64,000 bases of DNA, taken from NCBI RefSeq assembly GCF_000400995.2, contig NZ_DF238933.1:1-64000 (forward strand). Reading direction: 5' to 3'. A program made the position numbers and the translations under genes. The notes below the pieces were generated by a model. That model did not search any database, was not told the DNA's origin, and saw nothing but the letters and a program-made list of their open reading frames with translations. Positions 37,301 through 44,427 of this stretch are shown here, piece after piece; position 1 is the stretch's first letter, and each line of letters starts with the position of its first letter. The stretch is from Acidovorax sp. MR-S7. Lineage in GTDB: Bacteria; Pseudomonadota; Gammaproteobacteria; Burkholderiales; Burkholderiaceae_C.

Positions 37301-38114
37301 CAAGCAGACCGGGCGCGAGCACGTGCACCTGGCGCTGCACCGCGAGGACGAGAAGATCCGCTTCCGCGACATCCAGGCGCAGCCGCGCAAGATCATCAGC
37401 TCGCCCACCTGGAGCGGGCTGGAGAGCGAGAAGGTCAGCTACAACGCGGGCTACACCAACGTGCACGAGCTGATCCCATGGCGCACCCTCACGGGCCGCC
37501 AGCAGTTCTACCAGGACCACCCCTGGATGCGCGACTTCGGCGAGGGCTTCGTGAGCTACCGCCCGCCCGTGCACCTCAAGACGCTGCATGAAGTGGAAGG
37601 CGTCAAGCCCAACGGCAATCCCGAGATCGCGCTGAACTTCATCACGCCGCACCAGAAGTGGGGCATCCACAGCACGTACAGCGACAACCTGCACATGCTC
37701 ACGCTCAACCGGGGCGGGCCGGTGATCTGGCTCAGCGAGGACGACGCCAGGCGCGGCGGCATCGTGGACAACGACTGGGTCGAGCTGTTCAACGCCAACG
37801 GCGCCATCGCCGCGCGCGCGGTGGTGAGCCAGCGCGTGAACCCCGGCATGGTCATGATGTACCACGCGCAGGAAAAGATCATCAACACGCCCGGCTCGGA
37901 GATCACGGGCACGCGCGGCGGCATCCACAACTCGGTCACGCGCATCGTGCTCAAGCCCACGCACATGATCGGCGGCTACGCGCAGTACAGCTACGGCTTC
38001 AACTACTACGGAACCATCGGCACCAACCGCGACGAGTTCGTGCTGGTGCGCAAGATGCGCCGCGTCGACTGGCTCGACGAGGACGCCCAGGCCGCGGCCC
38101 CCGCCCACGCCTGA
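34323..38114 (+). CDS. narG: Respiratory nitrate reductase alpha subunit NarG
   Basis: Catalytic subunit of membrane-bound, cytoplasm-facing nitrate reductase; reduces nitrate to nitrite at a molybdenum bis-MGD centre. The 1263-residue protein is full length. The FS0 [4Fe-4S] ligands sit at H50, C54, C58 and C93 (HGVNCTGSC, RGCARG), as in E. coli NarG. The molybdenum-ligand Asp is in SFYDWYCDLPP at about 219. The N-terminus (MSHFLDRLSYF) keeps the vestigial twin-arginine-like NarG sequence. ATG 34323 follows AAGGAG. The gene is followed 18 bases later by narH. Confidence 0.97.
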   Translation: MSHFLDRLSYFAQPRETFSDGHGQTNGEDRTWEDAYRDRWAHDKIVRSTHGVNCTGSCSWKIYVKGGIVTWETQQTDYPRTRADLPNHEPRGCARGASYSWYLYSANRVKYPMVRGRLLKHWRAALTVAKSPVDAWAAIVENDSARREWQKQRGLGGFVRSTWDEVNQMIAAANVYTIKKHGPDRIIGFSPIPAMSMISYAAGSRYLSLIGGVCLSFYDWYCDLPPSSPQVWGEQTDVPESADWYNSNFIIAWGSNVPQTRTPDAHFFTEVRYKGAKVVAVTPDYSEVAKLADLWMHPKQGTDAAVAMAMGHVILKEFYFDKRSAYFDDYARRYTDLPLLVVLEQKTLPDGRTVMVPGRYVRASDFEGHLGQTNHPDWKTVAYGSDGQVALPNGSIGFRWGKDGRDDQGLWNLESKEARTGNDVQLKLSVLEDGAQAHDVADVAFPYFGGIATPNFNANEQGGDVVVRRVPVTHLDLRGEGVQGRVAVATVFDLQAAQYGIHRGLPGEGAYEGYDANAPYTPAWQERITGVPRDQVIAIARQFADNADKTHGKSMVIIGAAMNHWYHCDMNYRGIINMLMMCGCIGQSGGGWSHYVGQEKLRPQTGWTALAFALDWIRPPRQQNSTSFFYAHTDQWRYEKLGVEEVLSPLADRQAYQGAMIDFNVRSERMGWLPSAPQLQTNPLQVVKDAQKRGMDPKDYVVQSLEDGSLTMSCEDPDHPANWPRNMFVWRSNILGSSGKGHEYFLKHLLGTTHGVQGKDLGPQDAKPEEVQWHAQAPEGKLDLLVTLDFRMSTTCLYSDIVLPTATWYEKNDLNTSDMHPFIHPLSAAVDPAWQARSDWEIYKGFAKAFSEVCVGHLGVEKEVVLTPIMHDTPAELAQPYGVREWKKGECELVPGKTAPQIAVVERDYPNTYKRFTALGPLMDKIGNGGKGIAWNTETEVAQLGDLNGRVREEGATQGRPKIVSDIDATEVVMMLAPETNGHVACKAWEALGKQTGREHVHLALHREDEKIRFRDIQAQPRKIISSPTWSGLESEKVSYNAGYTNVHELIPWRTLTGRQQFYQDHPWMRDFGEGFVSYRPPVHLKTLHEVEGVKPNGNPEIALNFITPHQKWGIHSTYSDNLHMLTLNRGGPVIWLSEDDARRGGIVDNDWVELFNANGAIAARAVVSQRVNPGMVMMYHAQEKIINTPGSEITGTRGGIHNSVTRIVLKPTHMIGGYAQYSYGFNYYGTIGTNRDEFVLVRKMRRVDWLDEDAQAAAPAHA

Positions 38115-38132
38115 AGAAGAAGGAGAACCACG

Positions 38133-39656
38133 ATGAGAATACGCGCACAAATCGGCATGGTGCTGAACCTGGACAAGTGCATCGGCTGCCACACCTGCTC
38201 GGTCACCTGCAAGAACGTGTGGACCAGCCGCCCCGGCATGGAGTACGCCTGGTTCAACAACGTCGAGACCAAGCCCGGCATCGGCTACCCCAAGGAGTGG
38301 GAGAACCAGGACAAGTGGAACGGCGGCTGGACGCGCCTGGCCGACGGCTCCATCGCCCCACGCCAGGGCGGCAAGTGGAAGCTGCTCATGCGCATCTTCG
38401 CCAACCCCAACCTGCCGCAGATCGACGACTACTACGAGCCCTTCACCTTCGACTACGACCACCTGCAGTCGGCGCCGGAGTCCAAGGCCGCGCCCACCGC
38501 GCGCCCGCGCAGCCTGATCACGGGCCAGCGCATGGAGAAGATCGAGTGGGGCCCGAACTGGGAGGAAATCCTCGGCGGCGAGTTCGCCAAGCGCAGCATC
38601 GACGTGAACTTCGAGGAGGTGCAGAAGGACATCTACGGCCAGTTCGAGAACACCTTCATGATGTACCTGCCGCGCCTGTGCGAGCACTGCCTGAACCCGG
38701 CGTGCGTGGCCTCGTGCCCCAGCGGCTCGATCTACAAGCGCGAGGAGGACGGCATCGTCCTCATCGACCAGGACAAGTGCCGCGGCTGGCGCATGTGCGT
38801 CTCCGGCTGCCCGTACAAGAAGATCTATTACAACTGGCAGACCGGCAAGGCCGAGAAGTGCATCTTCTGCTACCCGCGCATCGAGGCCGGCCAGCCCACC
38901 GTGTGCTCCGAAACCTGCGTGGGCCGCATCCGGTATCTGGGCGTGCTGCTCTACGACGCCGACCGCATCGAGGAAGCCGCCAGCGTGGAGCGCGACCGCG
39001 ACCTGTACGAGGCGCAGCTCGGCATCTTCCTGGACCCCAACGACCCCGATGTGATCCGCCAGGCGCGCATCGACGGCATCCCCGACGCGTGGATGGAGGC
39101 CGCCCGCCACAGCCCCGTCTACAAGATGGCCGTGGAGTGGAAGGTGGCGCTGCCGCTGCACCCCGAGTACCGCACGCTGCCCATGGTCTGGTACGTGCCG
39201 CCGCTCTCGCCCATCACCTCCGCTGCCAACGCGGGGCACATCGGCGTGAACGGCGAGATCCCGGACGTGTCGCAGCTGCGCATCCCCGTGCAGTACCTGG
39301 CCAACCTGCTCACCGCCGGCGACACCGGCCCCGTGGTGCGCGCGCTCGAGCGCATGCTGGCCATGCGCGCCTACCAGCGCGACAAGCACGTGGAGCAGCG
39401 CCAGAACCTCGCCGTGCTGCAGCAGGCGGGCCTGACGCTGCACGAGGTGGAGGACATGTACCACGTGATGGCGATCGCCAACTACGAGGACCGCTTCGTG
39501 ATCCCCTCCTCGCACCGCGAATACGCCGAGAACGCCTTCGACGTGCGCGGCGGCTGCGGTTTCTCGTTCGGCAACGGCTGCTCCGACGGCTCCACCGACG
39601 CGAGCATGTTCGGCGGCAAGAAGCCCCGCACCATTCCCATCAAGGCCGTGGTCTGA
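38133..39656 (+). CDS. narH: Respiratory nitrate reductase beta subunit NarH
   Basis: Electron-transfer subunit with three [4Fe-4S] clusters and one [3Fe-4S] cluster, carrying electrons from NarI to NarG. The 507-residue protein has four cysteine groups: CIGCHTCSVTC (C16, C19, C22, C26), CEHCLNPACVASCP, CRGWRMCVSGCP (with the Trp that marks the [3Fe-4S] site) and CIFC ... CSETCVG. Length is typical. AAGAAGGAGAACC precedes the ATG. It follows narG by 18 bases and precedes narJ by 11. Confidence 0.97.
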   Translation: MRIRAQIGMVLNLDKCIGCHTCSVTCKNVWTSRPGMEYAWFNNVETKPGIGYPKEWENQDKWNGGWTRLADGSIAPRQGGKWKLLMRIFANPNLPQIDDYYEPFTFDYDHLQSAPESKAAPTARPRSLITGQRMEKIEWGPNWEEILGGEFAKRSIDVNFEEVQKDIYGQFENTFMMYLPRLCEHCLNPACVASCPSGSIYKREEDGIVLIDQDKCRGWRMCVSGCPYKKIYYNWQTGKAEKCIFCYPRIEAGQPTVCSETCVGRIRYLGVLLYDADRIEEAASVERDRDLYEAQLGIFLDPNDPDVIRQARIDGIPDAWMEAARHSPVYKMAVEWKVALPLHPEYRTLPMVWYVPPLSPITSAANAGHIGVNGEIPDVSQLRIPVQYLANLLTAGDTGPVVRALERMLAMRAYQRDKHVEQRQNLAVLQQAGLTLHEVEDMYHVMAIANYEDRFVIPSSHREYAENAFDVRGGCGFSFGNGCSDGSTDASMFGGKKPRTIPIKAVV

Positions 39657-39667
39657 GGAGCGCGCAC

Positions 39668-40363
39668 ATGTTCAAGAACGCACCCGAATCCCTGCGCCTG
39701 ACGCTGCGCGCCCTCGCGCGCCTCGTGGGCTACCCCGATGCCGAACTGCGCGCGCAGATGCCCGACCTGATCGACGCGCTGCGCCTGGAGCAGACCCTGC
39801 CCGCCGCCCGCGTGCGCGAGCTGGAGGTCCTGTGCCGCCAGGTCTGCGCACTGGAGCCCTACGAGGCCGAGGCGCGCTACGTGGACACCTTCGACCGCGG
39901 CCGCCAGACCTCGCTGCACCTGTTCGAGCACGTGCACGGCGACTCGCGCGACCGCGGCCCCGCGCTCATCGACCTGCAGCAGACCTACGAGCGCGCCGGC
40001 CTGTTCTTCGACGCGCCGGAGCTGCCCGACCACCTGGCCGTGGTGCTGGAGTTTGCCTCCACGCAGCCGCCGGCCATCGCGCAGGAATTCCTCGGCGAGA
40101 TGGCCCACATCCTCAACGCGCTGTTCACGGCGCTGCTGGAGCGCGGCAACCCCTACGCCAGCGTGATCGCGGCCGTGCTGGAAGCCGCCGGCCAGCGTGC
40201 GCAGGCCGTGCCCCTCGCGCCCGAGCCGGGCCTGGACGACACCTGGGCCGAGCCCGCCGCCTTCGATGGCTGCAGCACGCGCGGCCAGAACCGCCCCGGC
40301 GAGGCGCAGCCCCTGCATTTCGTCCGCAACGCGGGCAACCACCACCAAGGAGCATCGGTATGA
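39668..40363 (+). CDS. narJ: Nitrate reductase assembly chaperone NarJ
   Basis: NarJ is a dedicated chaperone that binds the NarG N-terminus until molybdenum cofactor and FS0 are inserted; it is not part of the final enzyme. The 231-residue protein has the conserved segment YVDTFDRGRQTSLHLFEHVHGDSRDRG (shown here in two parts: YVDTFDRGRQTSLHL and FEHVHGDSRDRG), about 79-105. L-x-DLQQTYERAGLF follows. The TorD-like all-helical fold is expected. The stop overlaps the narI start by 4 bases (ATGA at 40360-40363). Confidence 0.95.
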   Translation: MFKNAPESLRLTLRALARLVGYPDAELRAQMPDLIDALRLEQTLPAARVRELEVLCRQVCALEPYEAEARYVDTFDRGRQTSLHLFEHVHGDSRDRGPALIDLQQTYERAGLFFDAPELPDHLAVVLEFASTQPPAIAQEFLGEMAHILNALFTALLERGNPYASVIAAVLEAAGQRAQAVPLAPEPGLDDTWAEPAAFDGCSTRGQNRPGEAQPLHFVRNAGNHHQGASV

Positions 40364-41091
40364 CCGCCTGGATCGACACCCTGCTGTTCGGCATCTACCC
40401 CTACATCTGCCTGGCCGTGTTCTTCATCGGCAGCTGGGCGCGCTTCGACCGCGACCAGTACACGTGGAAGAGCGATTCGTCCCAGCTGCTGCGCACCGGC
40501 AGCCTGCGCTGGGGCAGCAACCTGTTCCACGTCGGCGTGCTGTTCCTGTTCTTCGGCCACACCGTGGGCATGCTCACGCCGCACTTCCTGTACGAGCACT
40601 TCATGAGCGCGGGCCACAAGCAGCTCATGGCCATGGTGAGCGGCGGCATCGCGGGCCTGCTGGCCTTCGCCGGCGTCACGCTGCTGCTGCACCGGCGCCT
40701 GTCGGACGCGCGCATCCGCGCCACCTCCAAGACCAGCGACATCCTGCTGCTGTGGATCCTGTGGGTGCAGCTCGCGCTGGGCCTGGCCACCATTCCGCTG
40801 TCGGCGCAGCACCTGGATGGCTCCATGATGATGCGCCTGGCCGAATGGGCACAGCGCATCGTCACTTTCCGCACCGGCGCGGTGGAGATGCTCGCCGGCG
40901 CGGGCTGGGTGTTCAAGGCCCACATGTTCCTGGGCATGACGGTGTTCCTCATCTTCCCGTTCACGCGCCTGGTGCACGTGTGGAGCGGCTTCGGCACGCT
41001 GGGCTATATCGCGCGGCCCTACCAGCTTGTGCGTGCGCGGCGCCTCAACCTGCCGCCCGGCCAGAACCAGCCCAGCAACCAGCGCATCTGA
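40360..41091 (+). CDS. narI: Respiratory nitrate reductase gamma subunit NarI
   Basis: Membrane diheme cytochrome b that oxidises quinol and passes electrons to NarH. The 243-residue protein has five predicted membrane helices. The four haem-ligand histidines are visible as H57 and H67 (LFHVGVLFLFFGHTVG) and H188 and H206 (FKAHMFLG, TRLVHVWSG), matching the spacing in E. coli NarI. ATG 40360 overlaps the narJ stop. A copy of the interspersed repeat follows the stop, before the parvulin gene. Confidence 0.96.
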   Translation: MTAWIDTLLFGIYPYICLAVFFIGSWARFDRDQYTWKSDSSQLLRTGSLRWGSNLFHVGVLFLFFGHTVGMLTPHFLYEHFMSAGHKQLMAMVSGGIAGLLAFAGVTLLLHRRLSDARIRATSKTSDILLLWILWVQLALGLATIPLSAQHLDGSMMMRLAEWAQRIVTFRTGAVEMLAGAGWVFKAHMFLGMTVFLIFPFTRLVHVWSGFGTLGYIARPYQLVRARRLNLPPGQNQPSNQRI

Positions 41092-41146
41092 TTTGATAGC
41101 TGCCAGCGCTTGTCCCATAAGGTTTTGAGCGTAATTTGGATTAGAA
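41092..41146 (+). repeat. Interspersed repeat copy 7 (narI-parvulin gap)
   Basis: Reads TTTGATAGCTGCCAGCGCTT, 8 nt, AGG, then TTTTGAGCGTAATTTGGATTA. The first half is a perfect family match; the second half has lost the AAGCGCT half-stem. It fills the gap after narI, and its right edge is next to the ribosome site of the parvulin gene. Confidence 0.75.
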
Positions 41147-41161
41147 GGAATGGAGAACGCC

Positions 41162-41971
41162 ATGGAAACCACCTCTTGCGGATCGGGCGCCTGCGGCTGC
41201 GCCGGCAGCGCGCCGCCCGCCAGCGTGAACGGCGTGCCGCTGCATGCGCAGGGCGAGCACCTGCCGCCCGAAGCCCTGCGCCAGCGCGCCTGCACCGAGC
41301 TGCTGCGCCAGCAGGCCCAGCGCGAGGGACTGCTGGCCGCAGGCGATGCGCCGGGCCTGGACGGTGCCACCAGCGCCGAGGCGGCGCAGGCCATCGAACG
41401 CCTGCTCGACCGGGCGCTGCAGGTGCCCGAACCGTCGGAAGAAGCCTGCCGCCGCTACCACGCCGCCCACCCCGCGCTGCACGGCCAGGGTGAGCGCGCG
41501 CGGCTGCGCCATGTGCTGTTCGCCGTCACGCCCGGCGTGGACGTGCAGCGCCTGCGCCAGCGCGCCGAGGCGCTGCTGATCGAGCTGCGCTGCGCCGACG
41601 ACGGCGGCGTGCGCTTCGCCGAGGCCGCGCGGCAGTGGTCCAACTGCCCCAGCGCCGCCCAGGGCGGGGAACTCGGCTGGCTCACGCGCGCCGACTGTGC
41701 GCCCGAATTCGCGCGCGAGGTCTTCGGCGCGCAGGAGGTCGGCGTGCTCGCGCGCCTCGTGCACAGCCGCTTCGGCCTGCACGTGGTCGAGGTCTGCGCG
41801 CGCGAGGCTGGCCGCCCTGCCGCCTTCGAGGAAGTGCGTGCCAGCGTGGCCCTGGTGCTGCGCCAGCAGGCCTGGGTGAACGCGCTGCGCCAATACCTGC
41901 AGTTGCTCGCGGGCGCGGCCGAACTCCACGGCGTGCAGCTCGATGCGGCCGAGACGCCGCTGGTCCAGTAG
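41162..41971 (+). CDS. Parvulin-type peptidyl-prolyl isomerase (NifM-like) linked to nar
   Basis: A 269-residue protein with a C-terminal parvulin (Rotamase) domain at about 115-245. It has RLRHVLFAV, the GGELGWLTRADCAPEFAREVF motif and SRFGLHVVEV, all standard parvulin marks. The N-terminus is cysteine-rich (SCGSGACGCAGS), which is unusual for a foldase and might bind metal. No signal peptide is seen, so it is likely cytosolic. Parvulins at the end of nar operons are thought to help nitrate reductase maturation, as NifM does for nitrogenase iron protein; that is family and context inference. ATG 41162 has GGAGA 6 bases upstream; ATG 41150 is an alternative. Confidence 0.82.
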   Translation: METTSCGSGACGCAGSAPPASVNGVPLHAQGEHLPPEALRQRACTELLRQQAQREGLLAAGDAPGLDGATSAEAAQAIERLLDRALQVPEPSEEACRRYHAAHPALHGQGERARLRHVLFAVTPGVDVQRLRQRAEALLIELRCADDGGVRFAEAARQWSNCPSAAQGGELGWLTRADCAPEFAREVFGAQEVGVLARLVHSRFGLHVVEVCAREAGRPAAFEEVRASVALVLRQQAWVNALRQYLQLLAGAAELHGVQLDAAETPLVQ

Positions 41972-41980
41972 GGGGCGTGC

Positions 41981-42658
41981 ATGCCCGACGACGAGCTGCT
42001 GCAGCGGCTGCGCCGCTTCCAGCAGGACGCCTTCCCCCAGTACCGCGCGCAGTTCCAGGCGTTGGTGGACGAGGGACAGCACCCCACCACGCTGTTCATC
42101 GGCTGCTCCGACTCGCGCCTGGTGCCCTACCTGCTCACGGGCGCGGAGCCGGGCGAGCTGTTCCTGGTGCGCAACGTGGGCGCCTTCGTGCCGCCCTACG
42201 ACGGCTCCTACGGCCACCACGGCACCGCGGCGGCCATCGAGTTCGCCGTGCTGAGCCTGCACGTGCGCCGCATCGTGGTCTGTGGCCACAGCCACTGTGG
42301 GGCCATCAAGGCGCTGTATGGTGAGGTCTCGCCCGAGGCGCAGAACCTCCAGCGCTGGCTGGACCTGGGCCGCGAGGCGGTGCTGCCGGTGCAGCCCGGC
42401 CCCGAGGCGCTGCGCCGCACCGAGCAGCGCGCCGTGGTGCTGCAGCTCGAACGGCTGATGGACTACCCCATGGTGCGCCGCAAGGTGGAAGAGGGCCTCA
42501 TCACGCTGCACGGCTGGCATTACGTGATTGAGGACGGGGAGGTGCATGTGTTCGACGTCCAGAGTGGCGGCTTCGTCGCGGCCTCGCAGGCGAGCAGCAG
42601 CGGCACCGGCCCGTATCCGCCCTATGTGGAGCATGACGGGCAAGTATTGATCGATTGA
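41981..42658 (+). CDS. can: Beta-class carbonic anhydrase
   Basis: Zinc enzyme interconverting CO2 and bicarbonate. In the 225-residue protein the ligands are all present: C42, D44 and R46 of GCSDSR, and H103 and C106 of GHSHCG. VRNVGAFVPPY, GTAAAIEFAV and EGLITLHGWHYVIEDGEV complete the family pattern. It begins 9 bases after the parvulin stop and ends 1 base before the next gene, so it is tightly packed in the tail of the nar locus. Why nitrate respiration would need a dedicated carbonic anhydrase is not established; bicarbonate supply or pH balance are possibilities. Confidence 0.93.
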   Translation: MPDDELLQRLRRFQQDAFPQYRAQFQALVDEGQHPTTLFIGCSDSRLVPYLLTGAEPGELFLVRNVGAFVPPYDGSYGHHGTAAAIEFAVLSLHVRRIVVCGHSHCGAIKALYGEVSPEAQNLQRWLDLGREAVLPVQPGPEALRRTEQRAVVLQLERLMDYPMVRRKVEEGLITLHGWHYVIEDGEVHVFDVQSGGFVAASQASSSGTGPYPPYVEHDGQVLID

Positions 42659-42659
42659 C

Positions 42660-43280
42660 ATGACCGGACCCCTGCCTTCCCCCGTTGCATTGGCCGCGCT
42701 GCTGCAGGCGCGCGAGACCGTGCTGCCCAAGCGCCTCGGCGCGCCGGGGCCCGACGCCGCGCAGCTGCACGCCCTGCTGGCCGCGGCGGGCCACGCGCCG
42801 GACCATGGCCGCCTGCTGCCCTGGCGCTTCGTGCTGGTGCCGCAGGAGGCGCGCGCCGCGCTGGGCGAGGCATTCGCACAGGCGCTGCTGGAGCGCGACG
42901 CGCAGGCCACGCCCGAGCAGCAGGCCCAGGCGCGCGAAAAGGCCGAGCGCGCGCCCGTGCTGTTGCTGGCGGTGGTGCGCGAAGGGGGCGATCCGGCGGA
43001 GATCGACGCCCGCGAGCGCACCGCCTCCGCCGGCTGCGCGCTGCAGAACCTGCTGCTCGCGGCCACCGCGCAGGGCTTCGGCTCGGCGCTCACCAGCGGC
43101 AAGGCGCTGCAGTCGCACGCGCTGCGCACGCTGTTCGGCCTGGCGGCCGACGAGCGTGCGCTGTGCTTCGTGAGCGTGGGCACGGTGCTGTCGCGCAAAC
43201 CCGCGCGCGGGCGTCCGCGCCCCGCGCAATACACCGGCATCCTGGTGCCGGGGCAGGGCGTGCAGCCCTGGACTGATTGA
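42660..43280 (+). CDS. Nitroreductase-family flavoprotein (YdjA-like)
   Basis: A 206-residue protein of the nitroreductase superfamily (FMN, NAD(P)H), of the short YdjA type. Marks are AGHAPDHGRLLPWRFVLVP (about 43-61), which corresponds to the N-terminal FMN/substrate region, SAGCALQNLLLAATAQGFGSALTSG (in the middle) and the C-terminal FVSVGTVLSRKPARGRP (FMN phosphate region). Substrate is unknown. It sits in a compact set (parvulin, carbonic anhydrase, this gene, unknown, hemerythrin) downstream of narGHJI. That suggests a function in nitrosative or redox defence, which is inference. Confidence 0.82.
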   Translation: MTGPLPSPVALAALLQARETVLPKRLGAPGPDAAQLHALLAAAGHAPDHGRLLPWRFVLVPQEARAALGEAFAQALLERDAQATPEQQAQAREKAERAPVLLLAVVREGGDPAEIDARERTASAGCALQNLLLAATAQGFGSALTSGKALQSHALRTLFGLAADERALCFVSVGTVLSRKPARGRPRPAQYTGILVPGQGVQPWTD

Positions 43281-43293
43281 CAAGGAGACCGCC

Positions 43294-43731
43294 ATGAAGA
43301 GGGAAATCAACAACTTCGACGATCTGCTGCGCATCGCCCGCACGCGGCGCGAGCGCCAGCGCCTGCTGTTCGTCTTCGTGGGCACGGAGCTGCCCGTGGG
43401 CGCCACGCCCGCGCAGCGCGCGCATTTCATGCAGGGCGAGGGCGGGGCGCTGGTGCCGCTGATGTGCGTGGACAAGCTCCCCAGCGAGGTGGCATCGTTC
43501 GACGCGCTGCTGCGCGAATCGCAGCAGTTCGAGCAGCCCGGCCAGCCCTGGAGCCTGGTGTTCACCGCCGCGCTCACCGGCACGCCCGCGCGCGCGCCGT
43601 CCGACGAGGACGCCGAGCGGCTGCTGCGCCGCATGGTGGAGGCGGTGAAGACCGGCGCGCTGGGCGCCTACCTGCCCTTCAACCGCGAGGGCATGCCCGT
43701 GCGGCTGGGCGACCGGAGGATGGCCGCATGA
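43294..43731 (+). CDS. Conserved hypothetical protein in the nar tail
   Basis: A 145-residue acidic-to-neutral soluble protein that I cannot assign to a functional family. The sequence alternates beta-like and helical stretches: RLLFVFVGTELP, then LVPLMCVDKLPSEVASFDALL, then WSLVFTAALTG. The C-terminal helix is AERLLRRMVEAVKTGALGAYLPFNREG. Similar proteins in related genomes are sometimes labelled ribonucleotide reductase subunit, which I see no motif to support. It has a clear ribosome site (AAGGAGA) and overlaps the hemerythrin gene by 4 bases, implying coupled expression and perhaps a joint function. Confidence 0.65.
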   Translation: MKREINNFDDLLRIARTRRERQRLLFVFVGTELPVGATPAQRAHFMQGEGGALVPLMCVDKLPSEVASFDALLRESQQFEQPGQPWSLVFTAALTGTPARAPSDEDAERLLRRMVEAVKTGALGAYLPFNREGMPVRLGDRRMAA

Positions 43732-44279
43732 CCTCGCGCGTGTCCCTGCCCGGCCTGCACACGCCGGGCGCAGGGTTCGACCAGCCCTTCGAGATGCTGG
43801 ACGCCTGCCACGACCGCGTGCGCCGCTCGCTCGATCTGCTGCAGCGCCTGCGCGCCTACCTGCAGGACAAGGGCTGCGACGACTCCGCACGCCAGGCCGC
43901 GCGCGACGTGCTGCGCTACTTCGACATCGCGGCGCCGCTGCACCACGAGGACGAGGAACTGCACGTCTTCCCCGCGCTGCTGGCCTCCCACGCCGAAGGG
44001 CACGTGGCCGACCTCGTGCACCAGATGCAGCGCGACCACGTGCGCATGGCCGCCTGCTGGGCCGAGGCGCGCCAGCCCCTGGAGCAGCTCGCGCAGGGTG
44101 CATTGCAATCCTTCACGCCCGAACACGAGGCCGCGCTGGAGCGTTTCGCCGGGTGCTACGCCGACCACCTGCGCCATGAGGACGACAGCCTCTACCCCGC
44201 CGCGCGCGCCGTGCTCGACGCGCAGGCGCAGCAGTCCATGGGCCGGGAAATGGCCGCGCGGCGTGGTGCAGTGCGCTGA
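43728..44279 (+). CDS. Hemerythrin HHE-domain protein
   Basis: A 183-residue four-helix-bundle protein of the hemerythrin/HHE cation-binding family. The di-iron ligand pattern is visible: H in DACHDRVRRSL, HHEDEELHVFPAL, QRDHVRM, and DHLRHEDDSLYPAA. Such proteins bind oxygen or NO or help repair nitrosated iron-sulphur centres. Placement at the end of a nitrate-respiration operon suits NO or oxygen sensing or scavenging; this is inference. ATG 43728 overlaps the previous stop (ATGA). A repeat copy follows directly. Confidence 0.85.
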   Translation: MTSRVSLPGLHTPGAGFDQPFEMLDACHDRVRRSLDLLQRLRAYLQDKGCDDSARQAARDVLRYFDIAAPLHHEDEELHVFPALLASHAEGHVADLVHQMQRDHVRMAACWAEARQPLEQLAQGALQSFTPEHEAALERFAGCYADHLRHEDDSLYPAARAVLDAQAQQSMGREMAARRGAVR

Positions 44280-44280
44280 T

Positions 44281-44345
44281 GCTCCTGAAAATATAGCTGT
44301 CTGCGATTGCTGGGCAAGCGCTGGGGGCCAATTTCTGCTCAGGTC
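44281..44345 (+). repeat. Interspersed repeat copy 8 (after hemerythrin)
   Basis: Reads AAATATAGCTGTCTGCGATT, 7 nt, AAGCGCTGGGGGCC, AATTTCTGCTCAG. It starts 1 base after the hemerythrin stop (44279). The first half-stem has a GCGATT substitution. Confidence 0.78.
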
Positions 44346-44427
44346 CTGCATGCGCCGAGGGTTCGGCTAGACTGGTCCGTCCCACACCCTACGCGGCTTG
44401 GCGCACCCATTGCGCATTGCAATCACC

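Noticed and set aside
34308-39515. A 1735-codon open frame antisense to narG and narH
   Set aside because: It is complementary to two unmistakable genes, has a low-complexity composition typical of the antisense frame in high-GC DNA, and shows no family motif.
43294-43731. Ribonucleotide reductase subunit label for the protein before hemerythrin
   Set aside because: No catalytic, cysteine or radical-site motif of any reductase class is present and the length is far too short.
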